Assembly: GCA_015680685.1 (NCBI GenBank)
Contig: MNCI01034697.1
Location: 667,823-731,822, forward strand
Length of the DNA stretch: 64,000 nucleotides
From: Gnetum montanum
Lineage: Eukaryota > Streptophyta > Gnetopsida > Gnetales > Gnetaceae
Direction of reading: 5' to 3'
The position numbers and the translations under genes were made by a program. The number at the start of each line of letters is the position of its first letter. The first letter of the stretch is position 1. Below, one piece after another: positions 1-11,493 of this stretch. A model generated the notes under the pieces. That model saw only the letters and a list, made by a program, of their open reading frames with translations. It was not told the DNA's origin and did no database searches.

Positions 1-1585
1 CTTTAAGCAACATGAATGTCTAGCTACATAACTTATAATAAAATTCTATAGAATACTAAAAATATTAGACTATGATCTCACTACTACTAGACTACAACTT
101 GTAAAATTTATTACTAGAGCGACCATAATCCCACTACAAGAGAATTATGAGTGAAACTTTTAGCTTCTCGCCTTATTGCAACCTATTTGTAAGTGTGCCA
201 GAAGTACATTTCTTATGTTGTGACTTGATAACAATCTAATCATGATGACACTATGATCTTTTGATCCCTAGTTGTAAAACCCTAGTTTTGTGACAATCCT
301 ATACATGCTACAAAGGAATTGTTGTAACCTGACTATGATTCATACATAGTACAAAAGAATTGTTCTAACCTTGTTGCAATAGCATTAGTAGTCCACTACA
401 ACTCACATTTGTTATTAGCATTTCATCATGACCTACCTATAATAGTAGCCAGAATAAACTTAAGGTGATCACACATTATGCATTTTTAACTATTTGATAA
501 GATAATTTGACTTACCTATGCATCTTGAAATCCCCCAACACCTTGAAACTTGGACCTACAAGGTTATAAGATGAACAAAACCATGAGACAAAACCCTCCA
601 ATGATCATATGAATAAAGCTATAGAAAAAATCATGGTTCATATCAAAGCACATACATGCATCACATGGCACATTGTGCATATAAAATGACAAGTAAACAT
701 AACCGAATTTGTAGGTCAAGTCTACTAAATAATGTAATAAAGGTTCCCACCTATGTTACTACCATTGAATGTTGAAATCATGGACACAAGTGAAATGTTC
801 ACTGCAATACATAAGAGTCTCAAACCTTAAAGAAGCACTACATATGAGGTATTCAACCTCTATTCAATTAGAGAATTTATAGGAAGAAAACATGTAGATA
901 TATAGTTAATATCAAAGCACAAAAAAACATATTATTCTCACTTAACAATTTTTTTGTTTATAAAATCCAAAATATAAAATCCTATTTATTGAAATGCAAG
1001 AGCTTTTCTAAAAAATAAAGTCTAGAAATAAAATATAAAACTAAAACTTGCTAAATATCATAATTATAACCTTTAAATAAACTATAATTAATAAAAAATA
1101 ATTAAACTTACCACACCAAACCTTTAGAAAGATTATATAAAATACCATACGTCAAGACTTTCTCAAGCTTCTAGTAGTTTGTTTAAGCTAATTTAAGAAT
1201 TTGACATTGATTTGTTATTATGGGATTATGAAAATTTTGCAAAAGCAAGGTAATGGATGATTTTAAAGTGATGACATGCAGGATATGTAAGCATTCTAAT
1301 GCCCTAGGATCATGACCGAATAAGAGTTAACCAAGTGAATCTTTCCCATAATAAGCTCATACCTTTGTTGCTCTTAAATAATCACTAATCAAGATTTCCA
1401 TAGGCATCATAGCAATTAAATGTTAACATGATCATAGATTAAAAGAACACATATTAGTCAAATGTAAATATCTATTCCATGTCATCATTAGCCCAAAAAT
1501 TACAGATGTAATAGGCCACTGAGATGGTATGACATATATGAGAGAAGAGGAAAGAAAAACCCAAACATGAGTGACCTTACACATG
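1..1585. other. AT-rich stretch without a recognisable gene
   Basis: I see no coding domain, RNA gene or clear repeat in this stretch. It is AT-rich and every reading frame is frequently stopped. It ends at the GTCAT target duplication of element A (1586-1590). Confidence 0.5.
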
Positions 1586-1590
1586 GTCAT

Positions 1591-2433
1591 TGATGATTCG
1601 TGATATCGAGTACTTGATATCACATCCACGATATCAGGTACGCGATATTGGGGCCTTCCAAGCGATATTGGGGCCTGTTCTATCACCTATAAATAAGAGT
1701 GGACACACTTGGTTTGAGTAGCTTTTGTTGAGTAGTTTGTTAATTAGTTTTAGCCCCTTACCCAAACTCTTGCCTTTTCTCCCTCTTAGAGCTAAAATTA
1801 TTTTTATGTTCTCGCAGTAGGAGTCATAAAGTGAACAGATCCTCATTCGAGCATTATGTACCTAAGCACACCTTGTGTACAACAATAAAGACAAACTTTG
1901 TGATAAACCTTGCAACATCTAGAATAGATTAATTAATGTTAATTACAATTATTTAATGTTTTTCTTAGTTAATTAATGTTCTCTCTCTCACCCTATAACT
2001 CTCATAAGTAAGCACACTCACTACGATTACTTCAAGCATGTGTGTAACACTTGGTAACCCAGTAATGATTAGCGTTTGGTAATCCCAGCAATGTTGCATT
2101 GGTTCAAGATGTGTACGACAAGTGAGAACATATGCTTGTGTTAGGACTAGTTAACGCATAGTTGAGTAGTTAAATTAAATTAGTTATTTAGTTATCCCTC
2201 TCCTCCCTTTGTAGCACCACGCCATAAAACATAAAAATATATAAAAATCACATACCTCAAGTTTACTTAACCATACAATCATGCTATACAAGTAAGCTTG
2301 GGAAAACAACGATTAACTAACCCATCCTTGTTTCACAAAAGTGCATAAGCACTTAGTCCCTGGAATTTGACTATATCATGCGTGGATGCTCGTATTCGTA
2401 TGGTTGAGTGTAGGGATACCTCGCCACTCATCA
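1591..2433 (+). repeat. 5' LTR of element A
   Basis: It pairs with 10632-11488. U3 starts with several GATATC-type palindromes between 1602 and 1672, followed by a TATA box (CTATAAATAAG, about 1687-1697). It ends CTCATCA at 2433, directly before the primer site. Compared with the 3' LTR it lacks a 14-base segment carrying one more GATATC. Confidence 0.93.
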
Positions 2434-2434
2434 T

Positions 2435-2452
2435 TGGCGCCATTGCCAGGGA
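2435..2452 (+). other. Primer binding site, tRNA-Asp type
   Basis: TGGCGCCATTGCCAGGGA starts one base after the LTR. As I recall the 3' end of plant tRNA-Asp, its complement is TGGCGCCGTTGCCGGGGA. The site differs from that by two G-to-A changes (positions 8 and 14). Confidence 0.85.
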
Positions 2453-2574
2453 CTTTGTTGATTGTGTGCTAATTAGAACTTAGGAAATCCTTCTCATCAT
2501 TGGATGAACCCTTAGGGTTGGTTACAAGGAAAATAATAATAATATGTAATACATTGCACACTGAATAGACAATC

Positions 2575-5140
2575 ATGTCTCCTTCTTCGTACGAAGGTGT
2601 TTCACCACCTAGGTCTGATATAGGGAACAATTAGAGGCATAGTACACATGATAATTCGCTAGTCCCTCAACAGTTTCACGTGGTATACGTTCATCTTGAT
2701 GAGTATATACCAAAATTTACCTTTATCCTCCACTAGGATGAATAGTTTTATTAGCATGATTTAGAAGCTAACATAATATTACCTCTCGATCGCTTTGTTT
2801 TGGGCATGCTTCTTCGTGATCTCACATGAATTGGTATGCAGCACTTATAGGTAGAGTACATTGTGCTTGATCATGACTCGAGAGAGTATTGACCCATGGA
2901 GGCAAAATGTCAAAGGGATTTACAACAAGAGAGATGTTATGAATCCATGAAGGGGAAGTTGTTGTAGAATGTCCCACATGTCCTAAGTGAAAATGAGGGT
3001 GGTGAACCTGCATCGGGCAATTGCCCACACAATGATGTTCCTCTCGTTGACTTTGGTGAAGGGGTTGTGTATCAAAATCTTCACTCAACTATCCATAACT
3101 CAGATTCTAGTACTGACAGACACAAAGGGTCTAAAAAAGGAACACGAACACATGACAAAGATGGACATTTTGATTCTAATCGTGATTGAGGCCACGACCA
3201 CTGAAGAAAAGGTAATAAGCACCATCATGGTGATGATCCTCATTCTTCTCCACCTTTATCATCTCCTTCATCCTCTCCTTCAGGATCTAGATGTAGTCAC
3301 AAAGAAAAAGACCATGAGGACAAGGGTAGATAAAATGGGAGTCATAGAAGAAATAGTTAGGAAAGGGGATGAGGGCACTCTAGAGAATCATAGCACGGAA
3401 AAAGGAAAAGTAGGGAACACCATAGGCATCATAGACACCATAGATGGGACGATCATGATGAACCCCTACTCGCTACTCAAAGTATGCTAGACATAACTAA
3501 GGCTGTTAGAATTCCAACAAGGCACCGAAAAGATAGTAGGATCAAGAGATTAGACATGAACAACATCCCAAAATTTGAAGGGGGATATAATGCTGATTCT
3601 CAAAATCATCTACAAGCATTCCATGATGCATGTGCCTTACAAAACATAGAAAATGAATGGCAAAAACTAAAGTTGTTCCTGTGGACACTATTTAAAGAAG
3701 CAGAGAGCTAGTACTAGTCCTTAGAACTAGAATCCATTCGTAAGTGGAGTACCATGTTAGAATTGTTCAACGATAAGTACCAAATGTACTCCCAAGTGTC
3801 CAACCTGCGAAAGCAAATCCAAGGATGGAAATAAGGAGGCATGAACCTTGGATGCTACCATGGGCTGATATTATGCATTGTTACATTGTTGTCTTGGCCA
3901 TGGTTATTCATAGAGGGATCAACTACTCCATCTCATAGATGGGCTTAGGCATGAAATGTGAAGAACCCTTGGGATGTATGCCCAAGGAAGGCTATCTGAG
4001 CTCAGGATCCATCAAGTACAAAGATTATTGGAGCAAGTTGCTAAAGAGGAAGGTGAGCTAAGGAAAAGAGAGAGCGTAGAGGAATATAATAGAAATCCTT
4101 CCCTCTAAAAGAAGGGAGTAATATTTTGTGAGGATGAAGAAGAGTCACCACTCAAAGGGATGGTGAATAGGAAAAATTTGCCTATTCAAAAGTTGGCATT
4201 GGAAGTATCGACAAAGGTAGATCAAATATGGGACTCCTTAGATAATATATTTCAATCTGTTCTCAAAATAGTAGAGGAGTTTAGAGAGCAAGGTAGTGAA
4301 CGGGAAAAGAGAAAAAAGAGAGAAGTTGAATATGCACATAACAAAGGTAAGGGCAAAGTTGCCATCATCGAGGAGGTTGTGGATTTAGATACAGACAATG
4401 ATAGTGGATGTGAGATATGCCAATATAACCATCCTAAGGGATGTTTCCCTATAATCTAACATCTACAAGAGTCTGGGGTGTAAGCACTCAACCCATGATT
4501 AAACAAAAGACAAACACCTCGAAGGTTACCTTATCCTCAAAGTAATTGAAGACAGTTCCACCAACCCTTAACATATTATCCAAGTGAAACTCCAACAAAA
4601 CCAACTAAATAGTATCAATAGTGGTAGCACCCACAATCATGGGGAATGCCACCACCACGGCAACAATATCCTTACCATCAACATGATATGTATGGATATT
4701 ACGTGCAGTAGCCAATCTCTCCACGTGACTCTACTAGTCATGTCACCCCTCAACCTCACTACCAAACACATGAGTATTATAGGACTTCTTCTCCTAGGAG
4801 TGATGTTCCACAAACATATCATCTTTCTCATATGGTTGCATCTCTTCCACCCTTAACTCCATTACCACCTGCTCCAGCCATGCAGGGTCAGCTCCCTACC
4901 CAGTTGCAGCAACGCAACACTATAAGGGCTATTAATTCGCACCCTACTATTGGTCCAAAAAATCACATAAAGAAGAGATCTTTCTTTAAAACCAGTAATC
5001 CAAGCAAGTCCTTACAGTCAGAAGTGGCTAATTCTTCAAATGCCTCATCACCAATCAAAACTTTAGAACTCCCTTCAACCCAAAGGCCACATTCAACGCA
5101 TACGGTCATGTTAACTCTGCTGTCACTGATTGGATAAAAG
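2575..5140 (+). pseudogene. gag: gag of element A, broken
   Basis: This is the capsid polyprotein region that packages element RNA. The likely start is the ATG at 2575 (MSPSSYEGVSPP). Stops and frameshifts follow throughout. The recognisable capsid core is at 3484-3711 and beyond (IPKFEGGYNADSQNHLQAFH); it aligns by eye with the better-kept gag of element C (LDLNNFSKFAGGYDSDLQHH). A zinc-knuckle-like motif CEICQYNHPKGC lies near 4410-4446, with spacing CX2CX3HX3C rather than the usual CX2CX4HX4C. Downstream (4580-4920) is a proline/serine/histidine-rich tail, also shared with element C. No single frame stays open across the region, so no functional Gag is expected. Confidence 0.82.
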
Positions 5141-5149
5141 TTGACCATC

Positions 5150-5601
5150 TTCCTAGGAAGTTCTCTGATCCTGGAAGTCCTCTTATATATCTACATATCA
5201 CTAGGAATGAACCATGCAAAGCTCTTTTGGATTCAGATTCCGGTGTCAACTTAATCTATCAAAAGATGTACAAAGCTTGGAACCTACCTCCATTAAAAAA
5301 GAGTAACATTCGTTTAGAGTTGGTCGACCAGTCAATCATTGTCCCATTAGGACTAGTGGAGGACATTGTCACCATTGTTTGTGGATGGTCATATCTAGCT
5401 AACTTCCTAGTGATTCAAGTAAACAATGGTAAGGGTGACTTCCCAATCATAATGGAAAGAGCATGGCTAAGCATAATTGATGCGTGCCTAGGAATCTACA
5501 ATCTTTCCTTGGAAATATCAAAGGAAAATACATTTGTAAAGATCAAGAACAAAAATGTTTCATTCATCGCATACAGTAACATAGGGTGTAATTTCGTGTA
5601 A
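5150..5601 (+). pseudogene. Aspartic protease domain of element A
   Basis: This domain would cut the Gag-Pol polyprotein. A 124-codon open stretch (5227-5601) is preceded in frame by KALL, giving LLDSDSGVNLI, which corresponds to the usual LLDLGASVNLM-type active site of this lineage. The catalytic Asp is present, but DLGAS has become DSDSG, so the triad is unusual. The flap and C-terminal part (DFPIIMERAWLS) is recognisable; the family usually reads ..P.ILGR.WL at that place. RT follows after about 300 bases with stops. Confidence 0.75.
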
Positions 5602-5910
5602 AAGTTATGGTTTGTACAACATTTAACATTGCTTGCATGCAATCAATGTGCACAAGTGACTAATATACAAAGATGCCTATATGCAGCAGCCACAAGACAA
5701 AAAGGCACCTAGTAGCTGATAGCTAATCAAGAGAGTAGTTGAACTATATGCATGGAACCAACTGAGGGTTTGACTTACACTTACATCGATAGCATAGACA
5801 CATTAGAGCAAGCCCATCGTCAACTTTCAAGTTTTGACATTGAAAATATCAATTGGGGAAAGTTGGAAATCCCTAATAAGTTTAAGTAAGAGCCCCTTGA
5901 GTTAAAACCA

Positions 5911-7640
5911 TTGCCCATTGATATGGAATACATGTTTCTCAAGAATAAAAAATCAGTAATTATTAATGCTAGGCTCGCTCGTCAACAAAAAGAGAGACTG
6001 TTGAAAGTGATAAACAAATGGTCAAAAGCCTTCGCTTGGTCATATCCTGAATTAATTGGAATAGATCCTAGGATATGCCAACATAGAATTTACACCGATC
6101 CCTCCATGAAGCCTCGATGATAACTACAGAGGCAACTTAACCCAAAGCTTAAGCAAGTGGTTAAGGAAGAAATTGAATAGCTTCTAAAAGCTAGGTTCAT
6201 GTACCCCATTGCTGATAGTGAATGGGTTAGTTCCTTAGTTATTGTGCCTAATAAGGGAGGTAAATGGACGGTGTGTATAGATTTTAGGCTACTAAATATG
6301 GCAACATTCAAGGACCACTTTTCATTGCCATTCGTCGACCAAATCTTAGACACCATTGCAAGGTATCACTACTATAGTTTTGTGGATGGGTATAGTAGGT
6401 ACAACCAAATTCAAATAGCCTTAGAAGATCAAGCCAAGACTATGTTCACTAGTCCTTGGGGAACATTTGCATATAAAAATTGTTGTTTGGCTTGTGCAAT
6501 GCCCCTGCAACATTTCAACGATTAGTTCTAAGCATATTCCAGTAGCAGATAGGAAATGGTGTGGAAGTCTTCATGGACAACTTCTCCACTTACAGAGTGA
6601 ACTTTGATCAAGCCTTGGAAAGGTTAAAGCAAGTACTAAAGTAGTGTGTAGAAACCAACTTAAGGCTCAATTGGCAAAAAAGCCATTTAATGGTCCAAGA
6701 AGACATTGTATTAGGACATAAGATTTCGCAAACAGGGATAGAGGTAGACCCTAAAAAGATTAAAATCATGCAAGGAATTACTCAGCAACCTGTAACTGTA
6801 AAAGATATCTAGTCATTCCTTGGACACACTAGCTACTATAGATGGTTTATTGAGAAATTTTTAAAGGTTGCAAAACCATTGGTTGAACTAACAAAAAAGG
6901 ATGTACCTTTCGAATGGACTAGGGAATACGAACTAGCTTTTCAAACTTTAAAACAGAAACTTGTAGAAACACCCATTTTACAACCTCTTGATTGGTCCAG
7001 ACCATTCCACATAATGACTGACATGTCCAACCATGCTTTAGGAGCCACACTTACATAGTTAGATGACAAAAAACTTCCTTATTACATCCACTATACAAGT
7101 GGGAGTATTGCTAGTGCACAACTTAACTACACCACAATAGAGAAAGAATTAATGGTTGTAGTGTTTACACTAAAAAAATTTAGGCACTATGTCTTAGGCT
7201 ATAAGGTATTTGTGCATACAGATCATAGTGTAATAAGGTTCCTAATAAATAAACCAATGGTGAGCCCTCACATTATACAATGACTTGTAATCTTACAGGA
7301 GTTTGATCTTACGATGATTGTTCGAAAAGACACTAAGAACGTAGTTGCTGATCATTTGTCTCGATTGCAATGGGATAACAAAGAGGATGAGTATCGAATT
7401 TCTGATCATTTCCTTGATGAACTTCTCTTTGCAAGTGTAGTAACTAATCAATTGACCACAGAGATAAACTGGTATAGTAGTATTCTCACCTATCTCCTTA
7501 CACAACAAACACCACAAGGGTTAGACATTAAAAGAAACAACGGTTTCTTCACTGAGCCAAGTATTTTATGGAGATCAATGGGAAACTTTATAAAGTATGT
7601 CTCGATGGCTTGGATCGGTGGTGTGTTCCCAAGGTGGATC
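5911..7640 (+). pseudogene. Reverse transcriptase and RNase H of element A, inactive
   Basis: The RT fingers and palm are clear at 6199-6525 (KGGKWTVCIDFRLLN, FVDGYSRYNQIQ) and continue in other frames after 6525. The catalytic box reads VFMDNF where the lineage has VFMDDF: codon 6579-6581 is AAC, so the second metal-binding Asp is Asn. GAC-GAC to GAC-AAC is the change expected from CpG deamination. RT thumb and RNase H follow (FLGHTSYYRWFIEKF, TIEKELMVVVFTLKKFRHY, HTDHSVIRF), and then the end of the domain (ADHLSRLQ, near 7345-7370). In-frame stops occur, for example at 6118-6123, 6523-6525 and 7057-7059. The order RT-RH before integrase marks Ty3/gypsy, not copia. Confidence 0.9.
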
Positions 7641-7699
7641 AATTACAAGTTCTCCAAGATGCTCATGAGGGTCCTTGTGGGGGTCATTACACTGGGAGA

Positions 7700-8688
7700 T
7701 GAATAGCCATTAAAATCTTGCTTGTAGGATATTATTGGCCTACATTGTTCTGGGAGCCCCATCATTTTGTCCAATCTTGCGAGTGATGTCAACGTGATGG
7801 AGGAATGACTACTAGAATGGAGGGCCACAACAATGGATTCAACCTTTAGAATCCTTCGATATTTGGGGAATTGATTTTACGGGGCCTATTACACCAATGT
7901 CCAATGGAAAAGCCTACATCATTGTTGTCGTTGACTACTTCACAAAATGGGTAGAAGTAGCCACCATTAAGGATTGTACATCATCTAGAGCTACATGATT
8001 TGTTCAACAACAAGTGATAAATAGATTTGGCATGCCACGTTCACTTATTTCAGACAATGGTACACACTTCACAGGTGAAACTTTTTAAAAATTAATGCAA
8101 CACTTAGGGGTTGAGAACAAACTTACTACACCATACCCCCCTCAAGCAAATGGTCAAGCTAAGGTCACCAATAGGAAGATTACAAAGATATTGAAAATAA
8201 CTATTAGCAAGTATAGGATAGGTTGGAGCACCAAACTAAATGATGGTCTTTGGGCATACTGCTCGACATGGAAACTCCCTATAGGCTACTCTCCCTATGA
8301 GATAGTGTACAGTAAACTTCCAATGCTCCCTATTTAAGCAGAACTCCCTACACTATCCAGAACATGTGATCTCAACGTTGACCTTGATCTAGCACAAAAA
8401 GAACAACTAATAAACCTTAACTTGCTAGATGAGAATCGACTAGTCACCCTATTATTTAACAAATTTCATAAGGCTTTTAATAAATAACGTCATGACCTAA
8501 GGATTAGGAAAGTTAAATATCAACTAGGAGATAAGGTTCTCTACTGGAATCCCACACATGTGCCACAACGAACTAAATTTCAAACACTGTGGGAAGGACC
8601 TTATATCATTCATGCAAATTTTCCTTTAGGAGCCATGATGATTTACAAACCTAAGAGCCTAGACAAGAAAATATTGGTCAACATTTAA
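7700..8688 (+). pseudogene. Integrase of element A, catalytic Glu replaced by Lys
   Basis: This domain would insert the element cDNA. The zinc-binding part is degraded (a CX2C remnant near 7775-7790). The core shows the first Asp in [11 protein letters not shown] (about 7927-7960), the second in LISDNGTHFTG (about 8044-8077), and the third position in GQAKVTNRK, where the family has GQAEVTNRE. Codon 8161-8163 is AAG, so the catalytic Glu is Lys. Stops interrupt at about 7996-7998, 8086-8088 and 8335-8337. The C-terminal domain (QLGDKVLYWNPTHVPQ to the stop at 8686-8688) is well preserved and closely matches the end of pol in element E (63473-63709). No chromodomain follows, unlike in B and G. 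Confidence 0.9.
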
Positions 8689-10631
8689 CAAACCAAACCT
8701 TTCCATGAGCCTAGGATAGCCAGTACCAATGCTAGCTCTGTTGGTGGACAACCTTGTTCCCTATTTTGGATTCCCTCCTACCACCTTAGTTGTGGGGGAG
8801 ACAACCACCAATGCTAACCATTCAAAGCCCTCAGTTCCTTTTTGTATTTTTATTTTACACATTTTTTTACACATTTTTTCATATTTGCTTATTTTTTGTT
8901 TTACACCATAGTTACCATTTTTACTATTTCTTTGTTTGACTTACTTTCATTCGTCATATAATAAGTGCTGATGATGGTGGATTGTACTATAATAATGTTG
9001 ATTGATAATGTTTGGTTTTTACCTTTGATTTTCAATGTTGATATTAAGATATGCTTCTTTTGATAAAACAGGCAATGAGTCCACGTTGCCCATTCATCCA
9101 TTCAACTCTATGGTCTCCCTTGATTTTGGAACTGTACTATCCTTTTCTTTAAATAAACTTATTAATGAATTGGTGGCTTGGTAATCTTCAAACTGAGGAA
9201 GGACTCAATGTTTGAAAAGGGTGCTACTTCAAGGGGATTTGATGCATATGTGCTGGCTATTGTCTTGGGTACTTGGATGCTTTTCATGGGGTTTTCACCA
9301 TTCTGCCATTGATCAAATATCAGGAAGCAGAGTGAATAAAAATAAGTATTTGCATGGTGTGGTTCTCATGCAAAAAATAAAATAAAATAAAATAAAAATT
9401 GCTGAGAATTCAAAGCACACCCCTTAGGCATAATAAAGAAATATGAGCTACAAGCACTAGTTATGGCACTGGAAAGACATGTTACCCATGCCTGAAGGTT
9501 CCCTCTAACTAAGGCCCTTTCTCACTTCCTGCTTCTCTATCTTTCACTTCTTGGAATGGTGGTAACTCTTTGGGGAAGCATTCTTGTTGATTCAAGATGA
9601 TGGATTGGTCAAGTGTATTGATGTGAGGTCACTGAATATGGTTGGTTTGAGTCCAGCTTTGGAATGAGTTCTACTTAGTTACCTTAACCATAAAATACAC
9701 AATGGACTCTACACAACCTTGCTCTTGGGATTCCATTCCATTTTCTACTCTCCATGTTTCTTCCCATTTCCCACCTCATTTCCAGTTTTATGATTAGTCT
9801 ATATTTTTGTTGATACATTGTTTTTCCTTGGTAAATTCTTACGGGTAAGTCTTTAACCATTATTTCCATATGTCATTCCTAGAGCCTATGGACTCTTTGG
9901 TTTGGGGGTTTGTTAGGGCATAAAAGGCATGAGCCTACTTTGGGGAGGACCCACTAACATTCCTTTATGGTGTAATTGTTAAATTCTTCTCCTTGAACAT
10001 TTCTTGCAATTAGCAATTTCTCATTTCATCCCCATCCATGACATCCATTTTATTGGCATCACTGTTGTTATTTTTTCCATTCTACTACTTGTATCACCCC
10101 TACACCTTGGGTAGTTATCAATGATAAACCTTTAAGCCAGTTTCTGCCATAATCACAACTCAGCCATTGTGCTTTATATCGAGGCAAGGTATCAATTGCA
10201 CTGTGGCTTACCTATCCTTGCTCATTTGTGACTATGTTGTGTGTGCAGATGGCAATTACATAGACAATGGACTAGGATAGGAGGAAGCACTCAGGATGGA
10301 CTGGAGCTGAAGCATTTATGATGGGAACAAGTTTGGTTGCATGGTTATGGATAAACAATGGAAGGAATAATCATGACGTCAGCAGCAATGTGCCTCATTT
10401 TCTTTCCTCTCTCTTCAAGTTGTCGGATGAGGGTCTAGATGTCATCTATGTATAGTTTTCACCACAAAGGACATGAACACCAATGTTGTAATATGTTTGT
10501 CAATCTGTTCACTGGGCACTTTGAGTCTGTTATTCCCTGTCGCTGTTAGTTCTCATTTAGTCAATAATCCCATACCTTCCCAATATTTTGTAAGGAACTA
10601 GAGGACGAGTTTTCATTTAGTCATGGGGGTA
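8689..10631 (+). other. 3' non-coding region of element A with third-ORF remnant
   Basis: About 1.9 kb between pol and the 3' LTR with no long ORF. Short blocks are shared with C and E: one around 9075-9105 (GGCAATGAGTCCACGTTGCC), one around 9400-9485 (AGCACACCCCTTAGGCATAA; AGCTACAAGCACTAGTTATG), and one around 9932-9955 (ACTTTGGGGAGGACCCA). At 10249 an ATG directly follows GTGTGCAG; this matches the start of the third ORF in C and E, but here a stop follows four codons on, so only a remnant is left. A weak polypurine tract (ATGGGGGTA) abuts the 3' LTR. Confidence 0.7.
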
Positions 10632-11488
10632 TGATAAGCCATGATATCGAGTATGCGATATCGCATCCACAATATCAGGTACGTGATATCAGGGCCTTCC
10701 AAGCGATATTAGGCATCCGATATCGGGACCTATTCTGTCGTCTATAATTAAGAGTGGGCACACTTGGTTTGAGTAGTTTTTGTTGAGTAGCTTGTTAATT
10801 AGTATTAGCCCCTTACCTGAACTCTTGTCTTTTCTCCCTCTCAGAGTTAGAATTATTTCTACATGCCCGTAGTAGGAGTCATAAAGTGCATAGATTCTCA
10901 TTCGAGCATTATGTACCTAAGCACACCTTGTGTACGACAATAAAGATGAACTTTGTGATAAACCTTATAGCATCAAGAATAGATTAATTAATGTTAATTT
11001 CAATTATTTAATGCTTTCCTTAGTTAATAAATGTTCTCTCTCTCATCTTATAACTCTCATAATTAAGCACACTTAATACGATTACTTCGAGCATGTGTGT
11101 AATGCTTGGTAACCCAGGAATGATTAGCATTTGGTAATTCCAATAGTGTTGCACTAGTTTAGGATGTGTACGACAAGTGAGAATAGATGCTGGTGTTAGG
11201 ACTAGTTAAAGCATAGTTGAGTAGTTAAATTAAATTAGTTACTTAGTTATCTCTCTCCTTCCTTTGTAGCACCATGCCATAAAACATAAAAATATATAAA
11301 AATCATATACCTCAAGTTTACTTAATCATACAATCATGCTATACGAGTAAGCTTGGGAAGACAATGATTGACTAACCTGTCCTTGTTCCACAAAGGTGCA
11401 TAAGCACTTAGTCCCTGGAATTCGACTGGATCATGTGTGGATGCTCATATTCGTATGGTTGAGCATAGGGATACCTCACCGCTCATCA
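10632..11488 (+). repeat. 3' LTR of element A
   Basis: It pairs with 1591-2433. U3 carries four exact GATATC sites plus two near-matches within about 100 bases of the start, then a TATA-like CTATAATTAAGAG. It ends CTCATCA and is followed by the target duplication GTCAT. Confidence 0.93.
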
Positions 11489-11493
11489 GTCAT

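Larger units (their letters stand above)
1591..11488 (+). mobile_element. Element A: Athila-like LTR retrotransposon, complete but mutated
   Basis: A full-length Ty3/gypsy-type element about 9.9 kb long. The ends are two LTRs (1591-2433 and 10632-11488) beginning TGAT and ending CTCATCA. A perfect 5-bp target duplication GTCAT flanks it at 1586-1590 and 11489-11493. A primer site matching tRNA-Asp follows the 5' LTR. The internal order is gag, protease, RT, RNase H, integrase, then about 1.9 kb of mostly non-coding DNA. Every coding domain carries stops or frameshifts, and RT and integrase have each lost a catalytic residue. Assignment to the Athila side of Ty3/gypsy rests on the Asp-type primer site, the FMD[D/N]F form of the RT motif and the long 3' region; it is a family-level inference. 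The LTRs differ at roughly one base in ten by eye over their first 165 bases, so the insertion is old. Confidence 0.93.
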
